In this document: piece by piece, positions 54,397 through 63,898 of the stretch
How the letters are laid out: every line of letters starts with the position of its first letter
Position numbering within the stretch: the stretch's first letter is position 1
Source: Candidatus Hadersleviella danica
GTDB taxonomy: Bacteria; Chloroflexota; Anaerolineae; Promineifilales; Promineifilaceae
Assembly: GCA_016711405.1 (NCBI GenBank)
Contig: JADJSZ010000009.1
Coordinates: 111,187 to 175,186 of the forward strand
Direction: 5' to 3'
Length of the DNA stretch: 64,000 nucleotides
The notes under the pieces: generated by a model
Databases searched by the model: none
Told to the model about the DNA's origin: nothing
The model's input: the letters and a program-made list of their open reading frames with translations, nothing else
Position numbers and translations under genes: made by a program

Positions 54397-56634
54397 ATGA
54401 AACGCTTTTATTGGCTTTCTCTCTCAGTTTTGGCCACGGCCGCCCTCGCCCTCGTTCTCTTCCGCACCCCCCCACGAACCAGCATCGCCAGCCCCCAAAT
54501 TGCCCCCAGCTACCCCATTCTGTTCGTCACCCAAGTCCCCGTCACGGCCGACTTCACCACCATTGGCTCCACCTTTGGCAACCATTTGGCCAGCACCAAC
54601 AGCGCCACACGCGGCGGCGACCTCTGGATTCGCTACCCCGACGGCTCGCTCAAGAACCTCACCCAACTAGCGGGTTACGGCACCGAAGGATTCCAAGGCG
54701 CAGATAGCATTGCCGTGCGCGACCCGGCCGTGCATTGGGATGGCTCCAAAGCTGTGTTCAGCATGGTCATCGGTTCCGCCACCCAACAATACCAAGTCAA
54801 CACCTATTATTGGCAACTGTATGAAATTACAGGCTTGGGGCAAGCCGATACGCCCGTCATCACCAAGGTTCCCAATCAACCCACCGACTTCAACAACATC
54901 AGCCCCATCTATGGCACCGACGGCCGCATCATCTTTACCACCGACAGACCGCGCAACGGGGCGCGTCATCTCTATCCCCAACTAGATGAATACGAACTCG
55001 CCCCCGTTGTGACAGGGTTATGGAGCCTCGACCCTGCCACAGGCGACTTACAACTGCTCAACCACGCCCCCTCGGGCGACTTCACGCCCACCATAGACAG
55101 CTACGGCCGTGTCATCTTCACCCAATGGGATCATCTCCAGCGCGACCAGCAAGCGGATGCCGATGCCAACTATGGCACAGGCCAAAACTGCGACAGCGGC
55201 CCCTATGGAACCTTCAACTACTCCGATGAATCCGCCACCGCCCAAGTTCTCCCCCGCCAAGAAGAGCATTTCCCCGAGCCACGCTCTTGTCGCGGCGATT
55301 TGCTCGCAGGCACAAACTTAGAAGGACACGAATTCAACCACTTCTTCCCGTGGATGATTCGCGAAGACGGCACCGACAGCGAAATTCTGAACCATTTGGG
55401 GCGGCACGAACTGCACAGCTACATCCCCCGCACCTTCACCAACGACCCCAACATCCAAGAGTATTACGGCCAATACAACCGCTATAACCCCAACTACATC
55501 CTCAACTTCTTCCAAATCAAAGAATCTCCCACCACCCCCGGCCTCTATTTCGGCGTAGACGCGGCCGAGTTTGGCACCCACGCCTCAGGTCAAATCGTCT
55601 CAATCTACGCCCCCCCGCTTCGTCATGCCGACCAAATCAGCGTCACTTATATCACCCACCGCGAGACCTTCGGCACAACACCTTCGGCCAATCACTCGGG
55701 CATGTACCGCGAACCACTCCCCTTGGCCAATGGCGAGTTAATTGCTGTTCACAGCAGTTTCATCGGCCAAGAAAATGGCACTTACCCCAACGGGGCCAGC
55801 TACAATTTCCGCCTCAAAACAGTCACCCTCGGCGGCAATGGTTACTGGACGGCCGACCAACCCCTCACCCCCGGCATTTCCAAGACGATTAGCTATTGGA
55901 GTCCCGACGAAATGGTGAACTTCTCGGGCACACTCTGGGAGCTAAACCCCGTGGAAGTGCGCCCACGGCCGATACCCACGGCCGCGCCCCACACCCTCCC
56001 CGCCCCCGAGCAAGCCATCTTTGACCAAGCAGGCGTAAACGTGGCCGCCTTCCAAGAATACCTGCGCCAAAACAACCTCGCCCTGCTCGTCGTGCGCGAT
56101 GCCACCACCCGCGACGACTTTGATTTCCAACAACCGCTTAACTTGCGCGTGCCCGGCGGGGTGCAAAACATGGCTGGCCCCGGCACTGTCTACGATGTGA
56201 CCCACATGCAACTCTTCCGGGGCGACCAATTGCGCGGCTGGACGGGTGGTTACGACACCGAGATTAATCCCGGCCGTCGCGTCTTGGCACGGCCGTTGTA
56301 CGGCGCTCCCAATCCGCCGCTCAACAATGCACCTTTGGGGAGCGTTCTCATTGCGGCCGATGGTTCCGTGGCCGCTTTGGTTCCCGCCCAACGCGCTCTC
56401 ACTTGGCAGTTAACCGACTCAGCCGGCACAGGCATTGTCCGCGAACGCTACTGGGTCACTTTCCAACCCGGCGAGATACGGATGTGCACCTCCTGCCACG
56501 GCCCCAGCGAATTCGACCAAGCAGGCAATCTCCCCCCCACCAACGAACCCCAAGCCTTGTTAGAACTGCTCGAATACTGGCAACTCCTCCAATCCCTCGA
56601 CCCACAAGGCTATCTCCCCTTAGTCAATCGCTAA
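54397..56634 (+). CDS. HzsA-like secreted monohaem protein with YLPL tail
   Basis: 745 residues. MKRFYWLSLSVLATAALALV leads a signal anchor. PD40-type repeats follow (GGDLWIRYPDGSLKNLTQLA, DGRIIFTTDRPRNGARHLYP, YGRVIFTQWDHLQRDQQADA), a plan found in proteins related to the hydrazine synthase alpha subunit middle domain. Near the C terminus, EIRMCTSCHGPSEFDQAGNL holds one CxxCH haem site, and the very end is GYLPLVNR. Hydrazine synthase activity is not implied: the second haem and partner subunits are not seen here. More likely an extracellular electron-transfer or structural cytochrome. A strong terminator follows at 56730. Intact. Confidence 0.75.
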   Translation: MKRFYWLSLSVLATAALALVLFRTPPRTSIASPQIAPSYPILFVTQVPVTADFTTIGSTFGNHLASTNSATRGGDLWIRYPDGSLKNLTQLAGYGTEGFQGADSIAVRDPAVHWDGSKAVFSMVIGSATQQYQVNTYYWQLYEITGLGQADTPVITKVPNQPTDFNNISPIYGTDGRIIFTTDRPRNGARHLYPQLDEYELAPVVTGLWSLDPATGDLQLLNHAPSGDFTPTIDSYGRVIFTQWDHLQRDQQADADANYGTGQNCDSGPYGTFNYSDESATAQVLPRQEEHFPEPRSCRGDLLAGTNLEGHEFNHFFPWMIREDGTDSEILNHLGRHELHSYIPRTFTNDPNIQEYYGQYNRYNPNYILNFFQIKESPTTPGLYFGVDAAEFGTHASGQIVSIYAPPLRHADQISVTYITHRETFGTTPSANHSGMYREPLPLANGELIAVHSSFIGQENGTYPNGASYNFRLKTVTLGGNGYWTADQPLTPGISKTISYWSPDEMVNFSGTLWELNPVEVRPRPIPTAAPHTLPAPEQAIFDQAGVNVAAFQEYLRQNNLALLVVRDATTRDDFDFQQPLNLRVPGGVQNMAGPGTVYDVTHMQLFRGDQLRGWTGGYDTEINPGRRVLARPLYGAPNPPLNNAPLGSVLIAADGSVAALVPAQRALTWQLTDSAGTGIVRERYWVTFQPGEIRMCTSCHGPSEFDQAGNLPPTNEPQALLELLEYWQLLQSLDPQGYLPLVNR

Positions 56635-56729
56635 CACCCTTCTATAAAAGAGGATTCACCTTCTGTTGTAGACAGCTTCTGGCTTATCCATCTCTCTTCA
56701 ACAACAAACTCACGTCCCCTTTCCAACAA

Positions 56730-56766
56730 AAAAGAGGGTCAATCTCAAAGATTGACCCTCTTTTAT
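56730..56766. terminator. Rho-independent, bidirectional terminator
   Basis: AAAAGAGGGTCAATCT (56730-56745) and AGATTGACCCTCTTTT (56749-56764) form a perfect 16-bp stem with a CAA loop and A/T flanks on both sides. It lies between the convergent HzsA-like and phosphoglucomutase genes. Confidence 0.92.
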
Positions 56767-56787
56767 TACCTATTCAAGCGTGTAGTA

Positions 56788-56827
56788 ACGACTTTAGTCG
56801 TCGTTTGTAATAACGGCTTTAGCCGTT
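56788..56827. repeat. Paired CTTTAG hairpins, REP-like
   Basis: ACGACTTTAGTCGT (56788-56801) and AACGGCTTTAGCCGTT (56812-56827) repeat the plan GTARTAACG-x-CTTTAG-x-CGT. The same NNCGRCTTTAGYCGNN style appears at the right end of the IS200-type element (23656-23698), so it may be a non-autonomous relic of such an element. Confidence 0.7.
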
Positions 56828-56881
56828 CGCTTCGGCCAAACGAATCGGTGGCTGAAGCTCTTACCTACATGGCTCCCCTCC

Positions 56882-56916
56882 CACCTTTTACCTTTTACCT
56901 TTCACTTTCCACCCTC
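56882..56916. repeat. Heptad repeat TTTTACC/TTTCACT
   Basis: Period-7 run CCTTTTA/CCTTTTA/CCTTTCA/CTTTCCA beside the stop of the phosphoglucomutase gene. Confidence 0.75.
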
Positions 56917-58558
56917 TCACCCCAACACGGCCGCAACTATCTCCTGCGCCTCCGCCTGAATTTGGCGCAGGTGCGCCTCCCCCAAGAAGCTCTCCGCATA
57001 AATCTTGTACACATCTTCCGTGCCCGACGGCCGTGCGGCGAACCAACCATTCTCCGTCACCACTTTTAAGCCGCCGATACTCGCCCCATTGGCGGGCGCG
57101 GCCGTGAGCTTCGCCGTAATCGCTTCACCCGCCAGCGTATCGGCCGTTACTTGCGCGGGCGAAAGCTTCTTCAACAGCGCTTTTTGGGCATACGTCGCGG
57201 GCGCATCACTGCGGGCATAAACGGGCGAACCAAACTTCGCCTCTAACTGTTGGTAGAGTTGGCCGGGGTCGTGTCCTGTCACGGCCGTAATTTCGGCCGC
57301 CAACAAATCCATCACAAAACCATCCTTATCCGTCGTCCACACCGAGCCATCCCGCCGCAAGAACGAAGCCCCCGCGCTTTCTTCGCCCCCAAAACCATAT
57401 GAGCCATCCACCAACCCCTTCCACAAACCACTTAAACCCAACTGGCACTTCGGCCAACGGCCGCCCCAACGCCTTGGCCACTCGGTCAATCATCGAACTC
57501 GAGACGAGCGTCTTGCCCACGGCCGCATCCGGCCGCCAGTGCGGCCGATGTTGGAACAAATAATCAATCGCCACCGCCAAAAAATGGTTCGGGTTCAGCA
57601 ACCCCGCCCCCGGCGTGACAATCCCATGCCGGTCATAATCGGGGTCATTCCCAAAGGCGATGTCAAACTTGTCTTTCAACCCAATCAACCCCGCCATCGC
57701 ATAGGGCGAAGAACAATCCATGCGGATTTTGCCATCTTTGTCCACCGTCATAAAGCGAAAAGTGGGATCCACCACAGGGTTCACCACCTCTAAATTGAGT
57801 TTGTAGAGCGTGGCAATCGGTTCCCAATAAGCAATCCCCGCCCCACCCAGCGGGTCTACCCCAATTTTCAGGTTCGCTCCTGCAATGGCGGCCATGTCCA
57901 CCACATTGGCCAAATCCTGCACATAGGGGGTGATGTAATCATGGTGGTGGGTCGTGGCTAACTTGAGGGCACGGCCGAACGGCATCCGCTTCACCGCTTT
58001 CAATCCGTCCGCCATTATCTCATTCGCCCGTTGCTGAACGACATCGGTCACATCGGTGTCGGCCGGGCCGCCGTTGGGCGGGTTGTATTTAATGCCCCCG
58101 TCTTCGGGCGGGTTGTGCGATGGGGTGATAATAATGCCATCCGCCAAACCAGCCGTGCGCCCTTTGTTGTAAGCCAAAATGGCGTGCGAGACGACAGGGG
58201 TGGGTGTGTAGCCCAGCCCTGCTTGCACCATCATTTCAATGCCATTGCCAGCCAACACTTCCACGGCCGTCACCAAAGCCGCTTCCGAAAGGGCATGGGT
58301 ATCCATCCCCAAGAAGAGCGGCCCGGTAATGCCTGCGGCCGTGCGGTGTTCGACAATCGCTTGGGTCACGGCCGCAATATGTGCCTCGGTAAAGCTCCCC
58401 GTGGTGGAAGTGCCCCGATGCCCCGAAGTGCCAAATGCCACGCGCTGAGTGGGGTCGCTCAGGTCGGGTTCGGCCGTGTAATAAGCGGCCATCAAACGGG
58501 GGATGTTGGTCAACAATTGGTAAGGTGCGGGTTTGCCTGCAAGCGGATGGATACTCAT
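56917..58558 (-). CDS. pgm: Phosphoglucomutase (alpha-D-glucose phosphate-specific), one frameshift
   Basis: Interconverts glucose-1-phosphate and glucose-6-phosphate, feeding nucleotide-sugar synthesis. About 547 residues, the normal Pgm length. MSIHPLAGKPAPYQLLTNIP opens; VAFGTSGHRG, then IIITPSHNPPEDGGIKYNPP with the phosphorylated Ser (in TPSHNP), FGNDPDYDRHGIVTP (metal loop), then after a G-run break near 57417 VDGSYGFGGEESAGASFLRR, WTTDKDGFVMDLLAAEI and FAARPSGTEDVYKIYAESF (phosphate-binding loop). Only one break, in GAAGGGGTTGG, where a G too many separates the halves. It neighbours no other glycan genes but serves the exopolysaccharide locus in principle. Confidence 0.92.
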
Positions 58559-58566
58559 GGTGTGCC

Positions 58567-58662
58567 TTGGGAGTGGTTAATTGTGAATGGTGAATGGTTA
58601 ATTGTGAATGATGGAACCTACCACTTCTCTCTACTCTCTACACTCTACTCTCTACTCTTTTC
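58567..58662. repeat. Heptad repeats GTGAATG/GTTAATT and CTCTCTA
   Basis: A period-7 run GTTAATT/GTGAATG at about 58575-58611 and a period-7 run CTCTCTA/CTCTACA at about 58628-58660, upstream of pgm on the complementary strand. Confidence 0.85.
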
Positions 58663-58715
58663 CCCCCTTCCTCGCATTTTGGCGCAAATGGGGCGGAGGT
58701 GCAACTACAAAAAAA

Positions 58716-58789
58716 AGACCTGCACGGTCTCTAAAACCGTGCAGGTCTGCTGGCATAGGTGCGGCGCACTTCTCAAGTGCGTCGCACCT
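58716..58789. terminator. Two hairpins downstream of the surface-protein gene
   Basis: AGACCTGCACGGT/ACCGTGCAGGTCT (58716-58748) and AGGTGCGGCGCACTT/AAGTGCGTCGCACCT (58757-58789, one G-T mismatch). On the minus strand they follow the stop of the giant surface gene at 58800, the first ending in a T run (A run on plus strand at 58709-58716), consistent with a terminator. Both hairpin themes recur elsewhere (21768; 31418). Confidence 0.75.
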
Positions 58790-58799
58790 GCTGGGTGGG

Positions 58800-61700
58800 T
58801 TAATTGTTGCCGCGTTGCACGAGCGGGAGGAAGATGCGCCAGCCCGATGCAGGCACTTCCATTACCGTCACCACAAAACTTTGCGTCGCCTCGCCGCCAT
58901 CGTCATCCATTAGGGTGACAGTGACAGTGTAAACGCCTGTTGAGGTGTAGGTGTGGGAGCCGCTGACGAGGAAGTTCGCCACTGTGGCCGCTTCGCTATT
59001 GCCATCGTCCCAGTTGACAGTGGCCGTGTGCGTGTCCAACACCCCCGCATCCGCATAAGCGGTGGTGAAGCTGACTTCGGTGCCGATGGTGATGGTGAGG
59101 TTGCCCACTGGTTCTAGGGTTGGGTCGGCATTGCTGACGGTGACGAGGAGGGTGTCGCTATCGGCCGCGCCTTCGCTGTCGGTAATGGTGAGCGTGACGG
59201 TGTAGAGGCCGTTATCGGCGAAGGTGTGACTCGGGGTGAGCGTTCCCGTGGCTGTTGCGCCATCGCCAAATGCCCATGCAATGGATGTGCCGCCGCTGTG
59301 CAAACGGCCGGGGTCGCTGTAGCTCCCCGCAAAGGTGAGCAATTCCCCTTCCACGGCCGTTTGGTTAGCGCCAGCCTCGGCCGTAGGGGCATCGTTTTCG
59401 GAGAGAACCATCAGGGTGACAGTGACAACGTCCGAAAGAGCTTCGCCATCATCGGCCTGATAGGTGAAGGTGGCCATGCCGAACCAGGGGGGGGGGGGGG
59501 GAGGCGGTGCAAAGCTAAAGTGCCCGTGGTCAGTGGACGGCCGTCAGCGGTCGTTGTCCACATCGGTATTGGTTAAACACCATGAGGCTGGCACGTTGCA
59601 TTGCCGCTAAGGGACATCGTTTTCAGCTAAAACGGCCCGTGGTCATCATCCGCTGGTGGCAAACCAATCGTGCCATTAGGTGGTGCATCTGTTGGTCGCC
59701 AGTCGCTGTCGTTGCTCAACACGCCACTGGCACTGGAGACGATGAGGGGGATGTCTTCGGTGGTGGTGTAAGTCTCGGCAACGACTGTGGGGGCGAAGTT
59801 GGTTTGTATTTCCACTGCGCCAATATCACAAGCACCGTCTATGGGGCGGGGGAGGTTGCGCTGGTCGGCCGTGTAGAGTGTGCCACAGCCAATGTTGCCT
59901 GTGGGAATGAAATCTATGGCAGGGCTGAACGCTTGCGGAAGCATCGTCCATGTCGGGCCGCCATTGTCGCCGAGGGGGGCGAGCAAGGGGTCTGCGGTGA
60001 GCGTGGCCCCACAACTGCCATCGGGGATGATGTTGTTGAGGCTGTTTTGCAAGGTCGCGCCATCATTAAAGCATTGGGAGCCAGTGTTGTTGGCGGCGAT
60101 GATGTTATTGAACAGGGCGAAGACGCTGGAGCCGCCCCACGTATGGATGCCAGCCCCGACATTGGCCGTGTTGCCTGCCAAGGTGCTGTGGGTAATGGTC
60201 ATAATCCCTCGACTGTGGATGGCGCCGCCTTCACCTGCTTGGTTGTTGGCAAGGGTGCTGTTGTGCAGGACAAATGTACCTGTGTCGGCATTGTAAACAG
60301 CGCCGCCTCGCTCGGCCGTGTTGCTGTGAAAGGCACTGCCCGTGATGGTGAGGTGGTGGCGGTTGTGGATGGTGCCATCTACACTGGCTTGGTTGCCCGA
60401 GAAGGTGCTGTTGTAGATGGTGAGGTGGCCGTCGTTCCAAATCGCACTGCCCTCCACACCACTGTTGCTGATGAACTGGGTGTGGCTGATGGTCATGGTG
60501 GTGGCGGGGCTGATGCGCACGGCCGTGTCGGCGCCACCCGTGAGGGTGAGATTGAGCAAGGTGGGGGTGAGACCTGCGGTGACATTGACCACATGCCCTT
60601 CGCCTTGGGCATCGAGCAGGGTGGGGTGGGCGGTGGGGTCGGGGGCGGCCAGCCAATTGGTGGCTGTGTAGCCACCTGCAAGGGTGACGCTTTGGGTGAG
60701 GTAGACTGTTTGGGAGATGCCGAGGGTGTTTTGCACACCCGCACAGGTTCCTGCGATTTTGAGCCAATCGCCGGGGCTGGCGTTGTTAATGGCTTGTTGC
60801 ACGGCCGAGGCATCGCTACTGGCATAATCGGTGAGGTCATCGCCTGTTGTTTCGACCAGACAGGGCACGGCCGTGACATAAATGGTGGTGGTGGCGGTGT
60901 CGGTGAGTGTGCCGTCACTGGCGATGTAGGTGAAGGTATCTATCCCTGCGAAGCTGACGGTGGGGGTGTAGATAAATCCCCCGTTGGGGTTGATGCTGAG
61001 TGCGCCAAAGCTGGGGCCGTTCTCCAAGACGGCCGTTAAATTAACATTGTCTACGTCGTTATCGTTGGCCAAAACCCCTAAATCGCGCTCATAGTAGATA
61101 CGGCCGTTCCAGTTGCGTGATGAGAAAAATGATCCAAATGGGTAGGCATTGCCTGTGCCCGAAGAGATGGAGAGGTAATCATCACTATAGGTGGTCGTGC
61201 CATTGGTATAGCGTAAATTGAGGGCGGTATCGGTTACGGAGAGGTAAACACCATACTCCTCTCCTGCGGGAATGGTGATACCCCCTGCACTGCGGATGTC
61301 TAAGAAGGTGGGGTTGTTCGTGCCTTGGGCATCTACCATAAAGGTGCCGAGCAAAGTCCAGTTGGCAGGGGTTTGTTCGGAGCCAACCAATGTGCCCTCT
61401 TTGTAGTAGACAATGACTTCCCGTAAGCCTGTAGAATCAATGTTAAGGTCGAAAGCATGGAGGGTGAGGGTGCTGTTGAGGGCGGTGACATTGAACATGT
61501 TGCCATCGTGGCTATTGCCCGAGGTGAATAAGGTGGTCAAGTTGCCTTCTACCATAGGGGGGTGGAAAGGTATGTTTTGGGTGGTGGTGTAAAAGTCATC
61601 GGCCGCGAGGGGGGCATCGTTGACGGCCGTGACATTCAGAGTGACAACGGCCGTGTCTGCTTCGCCTGTGCCGGGGGGATTGCCCAACATGGCATCTGTA

Positions 61701-62683
61701 ATCTCACTGGGGGCAAGGGGTTGGTTATAAATTCGCACATCATCTATCAGGCCATCGAAGGGATCTGCTCCTTGGCGGGAACCAATGGTGAAAGTCCCAT
61801 CGCCCTGATAATTGGCGGAGGCGGTGTCCGAGGCCACCATCACCCCATCGCGGTAAATAAGCCGTTGCTTGGAGGGGGCATCAAAAACGCAGGCCCAGTG
61901 GTGCCACTCTAAATCGGTGTAGGCGGTGGGGGTGTCTAAGTCGTTGTTCCAAAAGGCGCAGGTAAACACATTGCTATCGCGGAAGCCGATATGGAGGGCA
62001 TTGTTGGCGCCGCCTGTGTCTTGGCCTGTGGCAATGTCATAACCTCCTATGCTGTTGCGCTTGGCCCAAAAGGCGACTGTAAAGGACTGGTTGGCGAGGT
62101 CTACCGTCCCCGTTAAGTTGACGGTGTCGTCGAGGCCATCAAAAAGCAGGGCGGAGCCAGTGCCAAGAGTGATGGGGATGGTGGTGGTGAAGGTGGGGCC
62201 GTTGACCAAGGTTCCATCGTGCCCGTTGCCGGTGATATCGGCCGTGGGGTTGTTGCCATCGTCGAAGGGTAAATAGGCGAGTGGGGCAAGGGGCAAGCCG
62301 TCGTAAATTTGGTAGACGAAGCTATCTGTGCCCTCGAAGTTGGGGCTAGGGCTATAGAGGAACGAGCCATCCTCGTTGAATTGGAGAACACCGTTGCTGG
62401 GTGGGGCGATGAGAGTCGGTGTAAAAACCTCCAAATCGGGGTGGCTGTCGTTGATTAAAAAGCCGGGGGCGAGTACGAAATTGAACTCATCTTCGGTGGA
62501 TGTGTAGGTGTCGTCGTTGGCGATGGGGGGGGCGAAGACGGCCGTTGTCTCTTCCCCCTCATCGCTGGCTGTGGAAACAGCGGGCGGGGCGAGGGTGTAG
62601 AAAAAGAGGAATAGCAGGAGGGTGGGAAGCAGGATGAAACTTCCTAAACGGCGAAGTAAATGCAGGTGAGGGAGGGGTTGCAT
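58800..62683 (-). CDS. Giant secreted multidomain surface protein with FLPL tail, frameshifted
   Basis: About 1,290 residues. A Leu-rich leader from ATG 62683 (GSFILLPTLLLFLFFYTLAP) precedes a cadherin-like Ig domain (TEDEFNFVLAPGFLINDSHP), a LamG/concanavalin-like domain (ALLFDGLDDTVNL, IGSRQGADPFDGLIDDVRIY), a choice-of-anchor region (LDIRSAGGITIPAGEEYGVY), another cadherin-like domain (GVLANDNDVDNVNL), a beta-helix with choice-of-anchor Q (QGEGHVVNVTAGLTPTLLNL; GACDIGAVEIQ), a further cadherin-like unit broken at 59480-59630, and two PKD domains (AWAFGDGATATGTLTPSHTF; TVNWDDGNSEAATVANF). The tail is WRIFLPLVQRGNN. The break zone holds a 15-G tract at 59487-59501. Likely a cell-surface adhesin or matrix protein. 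Confidence 0.8.
59487..59501. repeat. 15-base G homopolymer in a broken cadherin-like domain
   Basis: Fifteen G on the plus strand, within the 150-base zone where the surface-protein gene loses frame. It would encode Pro residues (PPPP) on the minus strand. Either a slippage hotspot or an assembly artefact. Confidence 0.75.
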
Positions 62684-62747
62684 ATTCTGTTTGTCCTTAC
62701 TAATAGGGTTTGAAATTGGGTGAGATTAGGCGCATTATAACGGGTAA

Positions 62748-63898
62748 TTAACCCAAATTACTACTGTTTCCACCCCATGCTTGGTGGAAAAGATGGCCGA
62801 GGTCGGCCGTGCAGAGGAGCAACTTGGCGTACACCTCCTCTGCAAAACGCTCCTCTTCACAAAACGCCCAAAAGAGGGCGTTTTGGTAGGCCACCACCGC
62901 CTCGGCGGGAGCCACACTAGCCAACGCATCCCCCACTTCTGCATACAAAGCGGATAATTCTGGCAAGCCATCCTGACACGCCGCCACCAGTGGCGCATAA
63001 GGTGGCTCTATCGCCACGCCTTCCTCTTGAAGCCGTTTGGCCACCAACGGCAAAATCCGCCCTATTTCCCCCGAGCCATCAAAATCTAGGTGATGCGGCC
63101 GTCTAAAAACCTCGAGCAATAAATGGGTGGGCACGTTGGCAATGAGGTGCGGGGCGCGTTTCACCATCCACTTGCCCATAAAAAAGGTGGAGAACAGGTA
63201 GGGCAGGGCTTTGTTGCTGTGTGGGTAGGTGGTGGTGTAGGCCAGCCACTCCTCAAGGGGCAAGTTTTCTAGCAGGGGGATGGCGTTTCGTTTGCCTGCA
63301 TTCCTTTCTATTTCTTGGGCCATTTGGGTGGTGCGGGCTTTGATTTGCTCATAGTCGGCCAAATAGGAGTTGTCTTCGGCCGTGCGATACCCCTGCACCC
63401 AGTCCGCTATCTTCTCCTCGGGCTGGGCCAGCGCATTCCAGAGGGTGGGAAGCCACGCCTCAAAGGCGGGGTTGGCAAACTGCTGGCACAGGGCGTTGAT
63501 GGCGGCCGAATCTTGTTGCAACGCCTGTATGTCCTGCTCCACATAGTTGGTATTGCTCCCACGCTCCTTTTTAAACTGGTAATTGGCCAACAAATCGCGC
63601 ACGTGCAAGGTGAAATAAGCGGGGAACCATGTCTTAATAGAAGAGGCCACCACTTGGGAGGTTCCCGTTTCTTCGCTGTATACGGCCACAGGCCATGCCT
63701 CGGGTGGCTGGTGGGGCTGGGGCAGGCATACCAGATATTCATGCCCTGTAAAACCTGAGCAGTAGAGGTAGACCAAGCCAATGTTGGTGGGCCAGCCCTC
63801 TTCGGTGGCGGGGGTGTATTCGTAGCGGTGGTGCAAGCGCAAACTGGGGATGTGCCCTAAGTCGGGCAAAAGCTGGGGAAAAACGGCCGAATATCCAT
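62748..63898 (-). CDS. Unknown protein, about 383 residues
   Basis: Cytoplasmic, no signal peptide. Landmarks: LRLHHRYEYTPATEEGWPTN, IKTWFPAYFTLHVRDLLANY, YLFSTFFMGKWMVKRAPHLI and LLLEVFRRPHHLDFDGSGEI. No family recognised. The frame from 63869 lacks an ATG and would start at TTG; a T-run of one base too few near 63878 would join it to ATG 63898 (MDIRPFF), with AAGAGG before it, so the start is given as 63898. The gene is on the same strand as the giant surface gene and 64 bases before it. The C-terminal third is acidic and helical. Beyond 63899 nothing is recognised up to the edge. Confidence 0.6.

Noticed and set aside
54397..56634. Hydrazine synthase and anammox metabolism
   Set aside because: Only one haem site, a surface tail and no partner subunits; domain resemblance alone does not support it.
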